Origin: Sulfurimonas sp.
GTDB taxonomy: Bacteria; Campylobacterota; Campylobacteria; Campylobacterales; Sulfurimonadaceae
Assembly: GCA_030646745.1 (NCBI GenBank)
Contig: JAUSKV010000058.1
Location: 1 to 6,320 of the forward strand
DNA: 6,320 nucleotides
Direction of reading: 5' to 3'
Shown: positions 6,205 to 6,320 of the stretch, piece by piece
Layout of the letters: every line of letters begins with the position of its first letter
How positions within the stretch are numbered: the first letter of the stretch is position 1
Translations under genes and position numbers: made by a program
Notes under the pieces: model-generated
Seen by the model: the letters and a program-made list of their open reading frames with translations, nothing else
Database searches by the model: none
Told to the model about the DNA's origin: nothing

Positions 6205-6320
6205 TTGAGACCAATATTAAAATTAATTTTGATATTAATAGGTATGACAAGCAGTTATGTTATGGCAAATGAGTTGCCTAATGCGTGTAGCAGAGATCAA
6301 AATGTCAACGAGTTTACAGT
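6205..6320 (+). CDS. Exported protein of unknown function, 5' part only
   Basis: The frame is open from the stop at 6139 to the window edge. From the TTG at 6205 it reads MRPILKLILILIGMTSSYVM, then A and NELPNACSRDQNVNEF. This is a classic Sec signal peptide: a basic start, a Leu/Ile core, and a VMA-NE cleavage site near residue 21. AGGA sits eight bases before the TTG. In-frame ATGs at 6142 and 6154 would add 21 or 17 residues (MQILTLLLRTKKDRNN and so on) and give a signal peptide with an unusually long charged front. GGA seven bases before the 6154 ATG makes that start possible, while 6142 has no ribosome site. Only about 18 residues of mature protein are visible, too few to name a family. 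Confidence 0.6.
   Translation, partial: MRPILKLILILIGMTSSYVMANELPNACSRDQNVNEFT

Overview
The window is AT-rich, densely packed bacterial DNA. It most resembles a free-living member of the Campylobacterota (Sulfurimonas, Sulfurovum or a relative). The pointers are a histidine kinase H-box reading IAHQWRQP, a PAS domain with a CxC motif, a periplasmic heme-c sensor domain on that kinase, and a Helicobacter-Hcp-like cysteine-paired SEL1 protein. This placement is inference from protein style, not from a marker gene.

Layout: five intact genes run leftward on the minus strand, and one partial gene leaves the right edge on the plus strand. From right to left along the minus-strand direction they are: a secreted SEL1/Hcp-like repeat protein (5266-5901); a membrane-bound heme-c PAS-PAS histidine kinase (2891-5170) closed by a hairpin terminator; a secreted protein with two DUF302-like units (1802-2776); and a translationally coupled pair of GNAT-fold proteins, DUF2156 (604-1584) and a RimI-like acetyltransferase (176-607), overlapping by ATGA. 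The right edge holds the start of an exported protein on the plus strand. It is divergent from the SEL1 gene across about 300 bases that contain a candidate promoter for each side.

Two gene remnants lie in what looks like intergenic sequence. Just upstream of the kinase, about 25 codons (5167-5241) read as the extreme C-terminus of a second, different histidine kinase; its stop overlaps the start of the intact kinase by ATGA. At the left edge (1-179), two minus-strand frames together read as the beginning of an unidentified protein, broken by a stop and an apparent 17-base frame shift. It sits directly behind the acetyltransferase gene.

Functionally, the right half looks like a cell-envelope sensing region: a periplasmic heme sensor and a disulfide-rich periplasmic repeat protein. 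No response regulator is in view. The left half is cytoplasmic acyl- or aminoacyl-transfer chemistry of unknown substrate. I saw no tRNA, rRNA, CRISPR array, transposase or complete mobile element.
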